A stretch of DNA of 64,000 nt from the NCBI GenBank assembly GCA_024516035.1, contig CM044965.1:25492493-25556492 (forward strand), given 5' to 3'. The notes under the pieces are model-generated. The model made no database searches. It was given only the letters and a program-made list of their open reading frames with translations, and was not told the origin of the DNA. Position numbers and translations under genes: made by a program. Position 1 is the stretch's first letter; every line of letters starts with the position of its first letter. This DNA comes from Bactericera cockerelli. Lineage: Eukaryota; Arthropoda; Insecta; Hemiptera; Triozidae. Positions 45,001-54,440 of the stretch are shown here, piece after piece.

Positions 45001-48000
45001 GTCATACAGGCAATGTCTACAAAAGATACTGAGCTACCGGGATCAGTGTATCTCTTAAATAATGTATTTCTTCCATTATCTTTTCAGGTAAACATCCACC
45101 CAGTGCGAGTAGCTCTCAATCTCCTGCCTAGTCTTATAGCCCACATACCTCAAGTTAGAAAAGTCCTCACCCTGCTCAGCGAGAAACAAATGAAGAACGG
45201 TCCAGAGACCAACGAAATCATGGCGTTCAAGCTACACTATCTCTCCTTTGTGATTGGAGAAGTGCAAAAGTGCAAGTAAGTGAAGAAAAAAACCGTCTAC
45301 AGTAGTAGTAAACACTTTATTGAATTTGTTACCAACCTCAGTAGCTTGATCGATAAGGCGGCGGATTTGTAACCTGGAGGTCGGTGGTTTAAGTCCCGGT
45401 ACAGCGTAGATTTAGTAAAGTGAGTTTGAGTAGTTGTGATATCACGAAAGTGATTAACACAAATATGTAAAAAAAAAATATTGAATTTGTTTACAAAAAA
45501 ATACAAAGGGCGAGATTATTGCCTAGGACAATAAGGAAGTTCGGGATGCGGAAGGTCCCGGGTTCGAACCCCCGCGCCGACAAAAAGTGTGGCAGGGATT
45601 AGCCAGCATCACAAGAGTTCGAATTTGAATTTGGTCACCCATCCAAGTCCTAGCCTCGCTGGACGTCGCTTAACTTCAGTGACTGAGTGAAGACTGGTGT
45701 ATTCAACGTGCCATCGACGCTGGCTGGGCCGTCATTATTTTGCTTTTTTTTTAATTTTTTAAATAATTTTCACTATTTTTTTTTTTTTTTTTTTAATTTT
45801 TTTAAATAATTTTCACTATTTTTTTCCATACAATAAATAAAAAAATAACTATTTTTTTTATATATATTTTTCCCCAGACAAGGGGACAAGCCGTGTGACC
45901 TGGTGGAGCTGTTTGCACGCAAGATACACCGGCCACAGCACGGGGAGAAATACCTGGAGATGTTTCTGAGAGATTGTGTGGCGCGAGTTTCCGTACAGGG
46001 AGTGCATGATATTCAAACAGGTAAGTTATCGAACATGGTGTTTATACTAGACATCCTATTGTAAAGTCTGGCTTGGGGACTAAAAACAGGGAGTAGACCT
46101 TGGTTCTCGAGGCCCTTGTCAATTATTAGCCTCCTTGTAAAGACAGTGGTAGAAGTGCTGAGTCATTCATCAACTGTCTGGCTACCATCGTTCACGATGA
46201 CGCCACCCTATGATGATGATTGTGAATATTTTGAAAACACTTTTATACGACTAGGATTCAAATTTTAACGACCCATGTCTTATGACAAAGTCGGCAAAAG
46301 TAAGCCATCAAAATTTGAATCCTAGTCATATAAAAGTGTTTCAAAATAACAGGTAAGTTCTACTATTTTTTTTTTTTTTTTACAATACGATATAATTTTA
46401 TTAACATATATTTACATTTCCGTTTATTTATATATTTACAAGACAATAAATGGAAAACAACCAATCAACCTCAACCATGAGGTTGAACAGTGCCGACCCC
46501 AAGTAGGGAAAAGGCAAAGTTAAAGAAGAAGAAGAAATGGAAACATTCCAGTTCTAACTAATTACAATGTTTTGCCTAAATAAACCTACGCTATTAATAA
46601 AACTTAATTCAATTAAAAATATCTATGTATATCATTACAATAATTGAGAAAAAAAAAGAAGAAAAAATTATCTATGTCCCTAACAATACGTAAAACATTA
46701 ACAAGCATATAATTATGTACAAGCGTTACAATCGTTCACGAGTTCTAAGCGTTGTAAGTAAAATGTTAAAAAAAGAGCAAGGACTCTGATTGTAAAGTCT
46801 CCGCTGTAAATAAATATGATTAAAAAAAAGTTAGTGGTCAGGCGCAAGGTCTCTTTCACCCAGAAACGCTAGTACGAAGTTAATGAATTTAAAATGGGAC
46901 CATTTTTTCCCAAACCTAATTGGGTTCGGTATTATTCAACCTCTTGACATATTCCTACATTTTTCTCAGATGGTGTCAAGTTTAGCTCGAACCGGCGACC
47001 CTTCAACTGCCAGTCCCGCCCTCAGCATTCTAGCAACCGCTATCAATGGACACAGGGCCTTTGCAGATGACACTCTGCCGTGTAGCACTTGTAGCGAGGA
47101 GAATGCAGCCAAGAAGTGCTCTAAATGCAAAGCCGTCAGGTGATTAGCATGAAATTATTATTATTTTTATTAGGTGTAAGAGTGCCCCGGAACCGCTTTC
47201 GCATTACTTCAGGGCACTTTACCTTTACATCCATGCCATTCCGGAAACGGAAAATTTCGGTCAGAAATTTCCGCTCCGGCCGGAATTCGAACCCGCAACC
47301 TCCGGGTCAGTAACCAATGCTCTTAACCACTAAGCCACGGAGGTCGGCGACCATGAAATTATTAGAAAGCACAGTTCTGAACTCTTTTAACGTCGCTTTC
47401 ATTTGAGTATATGCCCACGTAATAATAGCACTCTAAGGGTTAGTTTTTTGAGTTGACCCGTTTTGACTTGGTCCATTTTGACTTGTACGTTTTAAACATG
47501 AGACTAGGATTCATTGTTATCTCCTTTAGTCCAGATGACAATGAATCCTAGTCTCATGTTGCAAATATATAATTCTTACATATTGAATGTCAAACTTATA
47601 ACTTAGTTGAATTTATAACTGATTTGAATTTATAACTTCTATCGTACTTTTATCTGAAGCAAAGAATTTCCATTGCAATTCAAAGACTGAATGCGGCAAG
47701 TGTCTTGGGCACCTTGCCGGAAGAACTGAAGGAGCGTTTTATCTGATCTAATGAAATGTATCCAATTTATAACTGATATGAGTTATTGAATTTAATTGTT
47801 TATTTATTTATTTACACTTTATAAATAGGACAAATTATATACAACACAAATAATTACAAATTAAAATACGATATAATAGAAGAAAAAATAAATAAATATG
47901 TACATAATATATGTCCTAACTAAAGGGCGCGGTTATTGCCTTTGCCAATCTCTTCCACCCAACCCTTTTACTTCCGAGAAATTTCTGATATTAGAAATCG

Positions 48001-48360
48001 GAAGTATTGTGTTTTTTGTTAATTTTGTTAATTGTTAATTATTTCCACAGGTACTGTGATCGGGAGTGCCAACGGCTCCATTGGTTCATCCACAAGAAGG
48101 AGTGCGCGCGCACCAGCAACAGCATTAGCTCCCCCGCCACTGGAACAAGTCAAAATAGCGAAGTGAAAAACGTCGAACCTGAAAGTGTGACAAGTCAAAA
48201 CGTGACAAGTCAAAACGGACCAAGTCAAAACGGGTCAACTCAAAAAAGCGATTCGGGAACTATCGCTGAAACCACAAGCAATGAAAGTTCAGACAAACCG
48301 TCCGAATCAAACAGCGCAGAACAAATAACACAGCAAGTATCGAATCTTGTGTGTACCTGA
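42021..48360 (+). CDS. Ankmy2: Ankyrin repeat and MYND domain protein 2, seven exons, one apparent extra base in exon 5
   Basis: Exons: 42021-42194, 42448-42613, 43715-43854, 45088-45275, 45878-46020, 46970-47139, 48051-48360, all GT-AG. About 429 residues if the exon 5 shift is corrected (human 441). Ankyrin repeats are in exons 1-3 (DEHGMTPLQHAAYKGNKQI, HEHGYSALHFAALSGKDDV, NSVGRTASQMAAFVGNHK). A helical middle is in exons 4-5. A MYND zinc finger spans exons 6-7 (CSTCSEENAAKKCSKCK, then YCDRECQRLHWFIHKKEC). The C-terminus is Ser/Asn/Gln-rich with TSQN repeats. Homologues (mouse Ankmy2, worm DAF-25) are needed to bring cyclases to cilia. Taken literally, exon 5 ends in phase 1 and exon 6 would hit a stop before the MYND finger; removing one G near 45980 restores REFPY and the phase. 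Introns hold many SINEs. The ATG follows a CAG, so an upstream exon is possible. Confidence 0.93.
42640..42840 (-). mobile_element. SINE-C, minus, diverged
   Basis: An (ATA)n run, GGACTAATGAGTCCCATTAT, then the degraded tRNA head complement. Other copies: 44455, 49558, 54562, 60648 (all minus) and 63021 (plus). Confidence 0.65.
43150..43340 (-). mobile_element. SINE-E, minus
   Basis: The head complement is GGAATCGAACCCAGGTCACC and GCCTAGCGCACTAACTCGCT; the body is CACGAGGTATGAGTGGACCC. Others: 49865 (+, split by the LTR element), 56955 (-), 62640 (-). Confidence 0.8.
44455..44620 (-). mobile_element. SINE-C, minus, full length
   Basis: TATCACCTTATTTATACTGC, GGACTATTAAGTCCCATTAT, then GTTTCGAACCCGCGACCTCT and TTAACCACTGAGCTACCGG as the complement of the tRNA-like head. 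Confidence 0.85.
44650..44895 (-). mobile_element. SINE-L carrying the 5S-SINE core module
   Basis: At its 3' end (left) a TTCTTCTTCTTC run and CAACCTCATGGTCGAGGTTG; further right GGGGGTTTTACCCTCCATTC and CATTAACCTCACCCAGCCTG, which is the 5S-SINE core. The 5S head is absent. Confidence 0.75.
45335..45478 (+). mobile_element. SINE-B, full length
   Basis: CAACCTCAGTAGCTTGATCG, GGTGGTTTAAGTCCCGGTAC, AGTTGTGATATCACGAAAGT, then an A-rich end. In ANKMY2 intron 4. Confidence 0.85.
45588..45735 (-). mobile_element. 5S-SINE, 5S-derived head half, minus
   Basis: Minus-strand: GCCAGCGTCGATGGCACGTT, AGTTAAGCGACGTCCAGCGA, GACTTGGATGGGTGACCAAA. It stops in the core. A tRNA-like B box fragment (GGTTCGAACCCCCGCGCC) lies just before it at 45550. 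Confidence 0.8.
46050..46220 (-). repeat. Dispersed repeat F, minus
   Basis: AGACAGTGGTAGAAGTGCTG and CTACCATCGTTCACGATGAC; matches 53990 and 63465 in the other direction and 21372 in the same one. Confidence 0.75.
46229..46346. repeat. Inverted repeat, 37-38 bp arms
   Basis: 46229-46266 and 46310-46346 pair with about two mismatches; each arm contains GACTAGGATTCA. 44-bp loop. In ANKMY2 intron 5. Confidence 0.85.
47155..47350 (-). mobile_element. SINE-J, minus
   Basis: Head complement: GAATTCGAACCCGCAACCTC and TCTTAACCACTAAGCCACGG. 3' part: CGGAACCGCTTTCGCATTAC. Second copy at 60925-61112. It begins 16 bases past the exon 6 donor of ANKMY2. Confidence 0.8.
47444..47493. repeat. Inverted copy of ANKMY2 exon 7 coding sequence in intron 6
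   Basis: Its complement matches 48197-48247 (the TSQN-coding stretch) with one mismatch and one missing base over 50. Shared core: CAAGTCAAAACGGGTCAACT. Confidence 0.9.
47495..47560. repeat. Perfect hairpin, 23-bp arms, 20-base loop
   Basis: 47495-47517 is the exact complement of 47538-47560 (AACATGAGACTAGGATTCAT and on). It shares GACTAGGATTCA with the inverted repeat at 46229. Confidence 0.9.
47795..47965. repeat. Dispersed repeat G copy
   Basis: TTTATTTACACTTTATAAAT through ATATATGTCCTAACTAAAGG. It is followed at 47975 by the repeat K hairpin GAGAAATTTCTGATATTAGA, just before exon 7. Confidence 0.65.
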
Positions 48361-48489
48361 AGACAATACTAGAAAAGGAGGTCGAGTTTTAATTGATTCA
48401 ACCGGTGGATCGGTTGATAATTGCGACTGAGTGATTGAGTTTTCTTACTCACCAGAACCCATGCGCACAAAACGTTGTTACGTTGAGGT

Positions 48490-48770
48490 TTTTTTTTTTT
48501 TTTTTTTTTTTTAAGTGGGGTTTAACGTCGCTTTCAACTGCCATGGTCATATCACGACGGGGGTTTTACCCTCCATTCGCAGGAAACTCACAAACCTGCT
48601 ACTCACATTGACCTCACCCAGCCTGAGTGGGGCCGGGAAAAGCCAGCGTCACAAGAATTAGAATTTGAATGGTCACCCATCCAAGTCTTAACCTCGCTGG
48701 ATGTCGCTTAACTTCGGTGTTCTGAAGGGAACCGGTGTATTCAACATGCCATCGACGCTGGCTTGAGGTT
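48490..48770 (-). mobile_element. 5S-SINE, full length with A-tail, minus
   Basis: Best copy. Minus-strand order: GCCAGCGTCGATGGCATGTT, ACCGAAGTTAAGCGACATCC (5S box A), GACTTGGATGGGTGACCATT (5S box C), core (CCCCACTCAGGCTGGGTGAG, TTCCTGCGAATGGAGGGTAA), GTTGAAAGCGACGTTAAACC, then a 20-base A-run (T-run at 48489-48513 on plus). Confidence 0.9.
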
Positions 48771-49860
48771 TTTAATTTTGTGTTGATAGGTTATTTATAG
48801 CGTGTTAGTTAGCAAATTTTACATGATTAAACGGATGTTTTTTTTTATATTACTGATCGATCACAATTGGAACATAAAAGTTCTTGACATTAGATAAATT
48901 GACAAAGACATTTTGAAGGCAAAATTTTACAACATACATGTGTATTTTACATCATCGTGAAGCAAGTCTTGCTATATAGAGAATATACTTATGAGAAAAA
49001 TATAATATAAAAGGAAAATATTAATGTACCTAAACATGAGAATGATTATATGTATGTAGATAGTCAGATAATTCGATAAAAAAAAACCGATCAATTAGTA
49101 AAAATGTTTGGAAAAAGAACTGAATCCTTTTGACTTAATTCATATAATTAACAAAACACGGTGAGGCAGCTAAGCGACCTCACTGTGCGGCCCCCTTATC
49201 AAAAAACAAACGAAAGCCAAATCGTCCAGTATCCAAGTTAAAACAGAACCTCACTTAGTGAGGCAGCAAAGCAACCTTGTACTCGCAATCTTTTTCTGGC
49301 ACACAACACTCATGCATGCCTGACAGGCACGCCTGTTCATGTATGCTTGTAACTATCTACTATCTACGTCAGTGTCCCTTGAATCAATATCCCCATGGCA
49401 ACTTGTAAATTAATAAATAAATAAACCTTTACTTGGAACAGAAATATTACATACATCAAAATGAATACATATATCAGAACAACTAGTTCCAATTCAGCTT
49501 ATTTGCTGAGGTACTCAACATGTAAATATTTTAATTCCTAAAGCTACCCTAGAGGATATAATAATATCGCCTTATTTATACTGCCCGATTAAGACTATCA
49601 AGTCCCCTTATTCCAGCAGTAAGCCCAAAACGTATTATCATGACATGTGGTAAAAATCCCAACCCCTGGAATCTCAAGTTTCACAGAGTGCCACCTTCAC
49701 CACTGAGATACCGAGACATTTCTTTTTCTTCTCAAGGGTAGCTTTTGAATTCCGATCTTGCAATGATAGTCTATAACAGAATCGAAATATTAAACGAATT
49801 TTTAATTTTAATGTGTGAATTTCTAGTGTTTTTTGTTTCTTAATTATAAATTTAAATTCG
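48771..49860. other. No gene seen; SINE-C copy at 49558-49715
   Basis: AT-rich intergenic DNA downstream of ANKMY2. AGCAAAGCAACCT and GTGAGGCAGCTAAGCGACCT near 49165-49280 form a loose direct repeat. 49558-49715 is a diverged minus SINE-C (ATATCGCCTTATTTATACTG). Confidence 0.5.
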
Positions 49861-50011
49861 AAGTAGTCACCGGGGCAGAGTGAGTTAGCGCGCTAGGCAT
49901 TGCACGTATGGTGACCTGGGTTCGATCCCCAGATGGGCAGGAATTTTTCTGCTCTGTACTTGCATGTTCGGGTCCACTCATACCTCGTGAGGAAAAATGA
50001 GTAGTTACTTG

Positions 50012-52399
50012 TGTTATATGTTAGATACTCTAGTCTAGAAGAGAAAACTGCCTTTCAAGTTTATTGGAATAGAACTGATTTTATTTGGAATTCTAGACTT
50101 TAGGAAAACTCTCGTTGAACATAAATATTCTCTGGCCTCAAGGCCTATCACATCTTCCCCTCTATAAAAAATTATTTAATTGTGCAAATCTCTCAGGTGG
50201 TCTTCTTTCTCGACTGCTTCTTCTGAGTGGCGGAATATTTAGACGGAGAGAGAATCACCATGCTTCCACTCTTCTCCCTTCCGTTGTGGTTGAAATCGAA
50301 TACCTTCACCTACATTCAACTTTGGAAGATTCCTGGTCTAGGAATCATAATAAAATTTATATTTTCTTTTCCTCAGATCAGCTGTCTCAGGAACACCATC
50401 TACAATGTGAGGTTTTAATTGATTAGATAACGTTGGAATGAGTGATCTAGTTTTCCTTGACATTAATTTTTCTGAGGGAGTAACTTCGGTGTCACCTGTT
50501 GGAGTATTCCTCCATTCAAGAATTGCTGAAAATGGATCCCTCTTCTCAAATCTGCACTTCTCAATAATACTTTTGGCAATTTTCACTGCGGACTCAGCCT
50601 TTCCATTTCCATGACTGTGAAATGGGGAAGAGGTAATGTGTTCAAACGACCAATTGTTTGAAAATTCGAGAAACTTTTGATTTCTGAAAGAACCTCCATT
50701 ATCTGTAATTAAAGTATTAGGAACGCCATGTATAGAAAATATTTTTTTCATCATTAAAATTACTTGCTCAGCAGATAAAGAATAAAGTTTCTCAATCTCC
50801 CAGTAATTAGAATAATAGTCAACTACAACGAGGTAGTTCTGATCTTCCACTTGGAATATGTCGGCTCCTACCCTGTACCAAGGTAAAGAAGGAGTTTCAT
50901 GAGTTTGCATAGGGAGATTACGCTGTGCTACAGGATATGGTTTGCATTTTTTTTCTATGTAGCAAAGATCTGCCTTCAACTCTATCAAATTTAACTTCGT
51001 ACAGAATTCTGCAGAGATCAGTGGTGGATGATTTTTATTGGTCACCTGGAACTCCAAGTCATACAGGTTGCCTTTATGTACAACAGTCAGACTTATTTTA
51101 CCAACAGGATATAAAATTTCTCCTCCTAATGCACCAAGTTTGGTTCTAGATCTTTCAAGATTGACATTTCCACACAGCTTCCTGATATCTTTGAGGCTAA
51201 TTACATTACAAGTTGCACCTGTGTCTAAATGGCATGGAAAGGAAATCAAATCATTATTAACAAGAAAAGTAAGATTGGAAATAAGGCTTTTCTTAATGTC
51301 ACTACTTCCAATGTGCCAAACATTGTTATCAGTATTGGGCGTTTCCACTTCATAGCTCTGGTTTTCAACATAGTTCGCAATTTTAGCTCTCTTTTGCTTA
51401 CAAACTTCACTGAAATGATTCCAATTACCACAATTAGAACAAACTTTTCCGAATGCTGGACAAAGTTCTTTTCTGAAAATATGATTCTTGCCACAGTAAG
51501 TACATTCCCTATCAGGAATCGATTTGATATTGGACTTGTAAAACTTGAATATTTCTTTATCCTCTTGAACTTTTACTTCAGCACCGCTTATTTCATGACA
51601 TTGTTTCTCAGTTGCTTCAAAAGATTTTCCTATTTCCATAGCTGATATCAAAGTTAATTTGGAATTATTAAGATACTGTTTCCTCAACTCCGGATTTGAA
51701 ACTCCAAGTACTAGCCGGTCTCTGAGTAACTCGTCATGCATTTGTTTGTATTCGCAAGAACTAGCTAGATTTCTAATTCTGCTGTAATATTTGTCTATAC
51801 TCTCGCCTGTTTCTTGTTTCGCAATACCAAATAAATATCGTTCATAGATAATGTTCTTTTGAGGTAAAATATATCTGTCAAATGCATTTAATAATTTTTT
51901 AAACGTACTTACATCATTTGTCTCTAGAGTCATGAATGTCTTGAGCATTTCTTTATCAAACAAAGATATAATAAATGAAATCTGTATGTCATCTTGCTGT
52001 TTATCTAAGCCTGTCAATTTCATGTAATTCTTGACTTGTAATTTGAAAATATTCCAATCCTCTGCAATCGTCTCTGTTTTCCATTCAAACATCTTTGGAG
52101 CTGGTATAGTATGAGCAATCATTGACATATTGGTTGTTTCTTTGTCATCAATCGTTGGTTTAGTCATTATCAAAGAAATAAACTCATAGAACAAGAAAAA
52201 TAAATGTGTACTTCAATCTATATTCTATGTTGAAAAACGAAAATTTGCGCTGTCACCATGTTATATGTTAGATACTCTAGTCTAGAAGAGAAAACTGCCT
52301 TTCAAGTTTATTGGAATAGAACTGATTTTATTTGGAATTCTAGACTTTAGGAAAACTCTCGTTGAACATAAATATTCTCTGGCCTCAAGGCCTATCACA
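50012..52399 (-). mobile_element. Compact LTR retrotransposon (Ty3/mdg4-like) lacking reverse transcriptase, 2388 bp
   Basis: Two 141-bp LTRs, 50012-50152 and 52259-52399, look identical base for base, begin TG and end CA, and are flanked by a 5-bp duplication ACTTG (50007-50011, 52400-52404). On the minus strand the 5' LTR is followed at once by TGGTGACAGCGC, a plausible primer-binding site; ATAGAGGGGAAGA just before the 3' LTR fits a polypurine tract. The interior is one ORF (gag-PR-IN). No RT or RNase H anywhere inside. Everything required in cis seems present, so it could move using another element's RT. Confidence 0.93.
50338..52194 (-). CDS. Gag-protease-integrase polyprotein without RT or RNase H
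   Basis: 618 codons, uninterrupted. Gag-like region about 30-220. Two zinc knuckles: a variant one (C231, C234, H238, C245) and a classic CCHC (C252, C255, H260, C265). A retropepsin-type DTGA at 324-327 (HLDTGATCNVIS) with a hydrophobic follow-up. From about residue 425 the frame is integrase: PWYRVGADIF, ITDNGGSF, GKAES, with D445, D498 and E534 spaced DD35E. In relatives of this type about 600-700 residues of RT, RNase H and the integrase zinc domain lie between protease and core; here the join falls near 410-425 with the frame kept. The integrase C-terminus is short. The first Met (or M10) is a reasonable start; no frameshift separates gag from pol. Confidence 0.92.
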   Translation of the reverse strand: MFYEFISLIMTKPTIDDKETTNMSMIAHTIPAPKMFEWKTETIAEDWNIFKLQVKNYMKLTGLDKQQDDIQISFIISLFDKEMLKTFMTLETNDVSTFKKLLNAFDRYILPQKNIIYERYLFGIAKQETGESIDKYYSRIRNLASSCEYKQMHDELLRDRLVLGVSNPELRKQYLNNSKLTLISAMEIGKSFEATEKQCHEISGAEVKVQEDKEIFKFYKSNIKSIPDRECTYCGKNHIFRKELCPAFGKVCSNCGNWNHFSEVCKQKRAKIANYVENQSYEVETPNTDNNVWHIGSSDIKKSLISNLTFLVNNDLISFPCHLDTGATCNVISLKDIRKLCGNVNLERSRTKLGALGGEILYPVGKISLTVVHKGNLYDLEFQVTNKNHPPLISAEFCTKLNLIELKADLCYIEKKCKPYPVAQRNLPMQTHETPSLPWYRVGADIFQVEDQNYLVVVDYYSNYWEIEKLYSLSAEQVILMMKKIFSIHGVPNTLITDNGGSFRNQKFLEFSNNWSFEHITSSPFHSHGNGKAESAVKIAKSIIEKCRFEKRDPFSAILEWRNTPTGDTEVTPSEKLMSRKTRSLIPTLSNQLKPHIVDGVPETADLRKRKYKFYYDS

Positions 52400-52677
52400 A
52401 CTTGTATGAGTAGCGACCAATGGTGGGCGGTATTACCAGAGTAAAAAGAAATTAATGTATGTAATTGAATTTGAAAAGTGAAGGAATCTCTTAGTAATGC
52501 TGCGCTACCCACAAACATTGTGAAGAGGCGTTATGCTTCACCACAAAAGAACATACATATAATTATAAATTTCTGCCTTAAAAGTAGTATGAATACTTTG
52601 TATTTAACCAAGAGTCTATTCACATTTTTTGAAGGTAACACAACAATACTAAGATCCTCCTTTTTTTCTAAATCCTA

Positions 52678-52925
52678 AGGGCCGTATTATGAAACAGGAT
52701 TAGCAAATCTAAGCCGACCTTTAGATTTCAGTTGACCATAGATAGGTATTTGAAAGCTTGATTTTTCGCCAGGAAGGCTGGCCACAGCTTCGTTACGCCA
52801 CAGAGGTAATATACAGCTACAAAGCCCGGCTTAGATATGACATCATATGACCTCTGCAGTTGTTGTCAAGGTTAAAGAGATAGTGTCCACTAAGATTAAC
52901 TAATCCTGTTTCATAAATCGGCTCT
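52678..52925. mobile_element. MITE M3
   Basis: AGGGCCGTATTATGAAACAG at the left; CTGTTTCATAAATCGGCTCT at the right. Same outer family as 15438-15857, without the M1 inserts. Confidence 0.8.
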
Positions 52926-53059
52926 AAATCTCTGAACATTTTTTTTCTCCTATAATGCCACCAGTGTCGTTCCTATAATGTCATGAGGTAACTACCTCAT
53001 AGTACTCATTTGTCCTCACTAGGTATGAGTGCACTCCAGACGGCTAGGGATGTGTCAAC

Positions 53060-53240
53060 ATTAGTGACACAATATTTCCCATTTAGGTGCTGGGTCAACA
53101 CGAGCGCACCGGAAGGTATCCCTTACAAACAACTGTAATTAAATTTTAAAATACAATTTTTGTCGGCCCAAGGGATCGAACCGGGGACCTTCCGCATGGC
53201 AAGCGACTGCTTAACTACTGAGCTAACCGTGCGCTCAAAC
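53060..53240 (-). mobile_element. SINE-A with full tRNA-like head, minus
   Basis: Minus-strand: GCGCACGGTTAGCTCAGTAG (A box), GGTTCGATCCC (B box), then AAGGGATACCTTCCGGTGCG and TGTTGACCCAGCACCTAAAT. A second head fragment is at about 53400-53500 (-). 53280-53330 is a SINE-L tail. Confidence 0.85.
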
Positions 53241-53746
53241 TGATAGCTACTCTGATGAACTGGGAACTGATGGCTACTGTGGCAGATGTTAACCAACGTC
53301 GACCTCAAGTAGATTTAGGAAAAGGCAATTATTATTATATCTGGGACCTTCCGCATGGCAAGCGAGTGCTTAACCACTCTACAAAAAACAATAACCAATT
53401 TTTTAATACAATTTTTTTTTTCGGCTCGAGGGATCAAACCCGCAAACCTTCTGCATGGCAAAAGAGTATCTTACCACTGAGCTCATCGTGTGCTCAGTGT
53501 AATAAATGAATAGTAAGATAGGTGCTTTAACGAAACATCTTACCAAACGACATCATCAAAGAACGTCCTAAACCTTGCTGTAAAATAGATCTATAAAAAA
53601 ATGTGAAGAAAAAGAACGCCTCTGTAGAATTGCTGAATCATACCACCCACCAGTTAGAGTGGAATTCTAGTGAACCCCGCAGTAGACCAGTTCTACTTTA
53701 CGCATCACTAAAAGTGGACCGAATGATACTGAGCCGCGAGGTGCAG

Positions 53747-53838
53747 TATTCCTCCCCGTTTACCCTTTTTTACACATATTCCTCCCGTGTAGTATTCCTC
53801 CCCGTTAAATTCCTCCCCGTGTCATATTCCTCCCAGTC
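53747..53838 (+). repeat. Cluster of five TATTCCTCCC motifs
   Basis: TATTCCTCCCCGT or a close variant at 53747, 53779, 53795, 53811 and 53826; spacing falls to 15-16 bases. Not a gene. A 23-26 bp A/T tandem (AATTTTATTATAATAATGTT, about three units) follows at 53893-53955. Confidence 0.75.
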
Positions 53839-53989
53839 TATGTACTGTTCTATGTAAAGAAGACAAGTCTATGTAAAGAAGACATGTGCAGTTCAAAATT
53901 TTATTATAATAATGTTAAAATTTTATTATAATAATGTTAAAATTTTATTAACAGTATTGAGGTGTTGATTGTATTGATTTACATATTCA

Positions 53990-54190
53990 TCATCATAGGG
54001 TGGCGTCATCGTGAACGATAGTAGCCAGACAGAAGTCTTTACAGCACTTCTACCACTGTCTTTACAAGGAGGCTAATAATTGACAAGGGCCCCCAGAACC
54101 AAGCCAATGCTGGTCTACTCCCTGTTTATAGTCCCCCAGCCAGACTGCTGGTCTACACCCTGTTTAAAGTCCCCCAGCCAGACTTTTTTA
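53990..54190 (+). repeat. Dispersed repeat F with two 38-bp end units
   Basis: CATCATAGGGTGGCGTCATC, CTACCACTGTCTTTACAAGG, then two units of TGGTCTACTCCCTGTTTATA type. A SINE-D 3' part follows at 54248-54340. Confidence 0.8.
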
Positions 54191-54356
54191 CATATTAGGG
54201 GTTCTATATTAATCCAAACGTCTTTATTAATTCGGGTTTTTCACCACATAATAATAAAACTCTGAGGGTTAGGTGGTAGAAAATGCTTTGAGCATTAACC
54301 TCGCCTAGTGGTTACCTTCCACTAAAGAGTATTATTCCTATTAGATTTTCACTAGT

Positions 54357-54440
54357 GGGTGATGTACCCACTAGATGAGTGGTCAATGCGTCTGTCTGGT
54401 AATCCAGAGGTCGCGGGTTCGAAACCCAGACGAGACATGA
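54357..54440 (+). mobile_element. tRNA-like SINE head
   Basis: CACTAGATGAGTGGTCAATG and GGTCGCGGGTTCGAAACCCA form an A-box/B-box pair. No matching anticodon-stem geometry for a functional tRNA; the joined 3' part differs from other families here. Confidence 0.5.

Larger units (their letters stand above)
49865..52430 (+). mobile_element. SINE-E split by the LTR element
   Basis: The head and body (CAGAGTGAGTTAGCGCGCTA, GACCTGGGTTCGATCCCCAG, CATACCTCGTGAGGAAAAAT) run to 50011. After the LTR element it resumes at 52405 with TATGAGTAGCGACCAATGG. Removing one ACTTG copy and the insert makes it continuous. Confidence 0.85.

Noticed and set aside
44986..45087. Upstream extension of ANKMY2 exon 4
   Set aside because: The frame is open but a strong acceptor (TTTTCAG) at 45081-45087 and homology both start at VNIHPV.
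45588..45735. 5S rRNA gene on the minus strand
   Set aside because: The similarity is to the 5S control region only, with insertions and a lost 3' part, and continues into a SINE core shared with many copies.
50115..50426. Plus-strand frames over the LTR element
   Set aside because: Antisense of the gag-PR-IN ORF; no motif.
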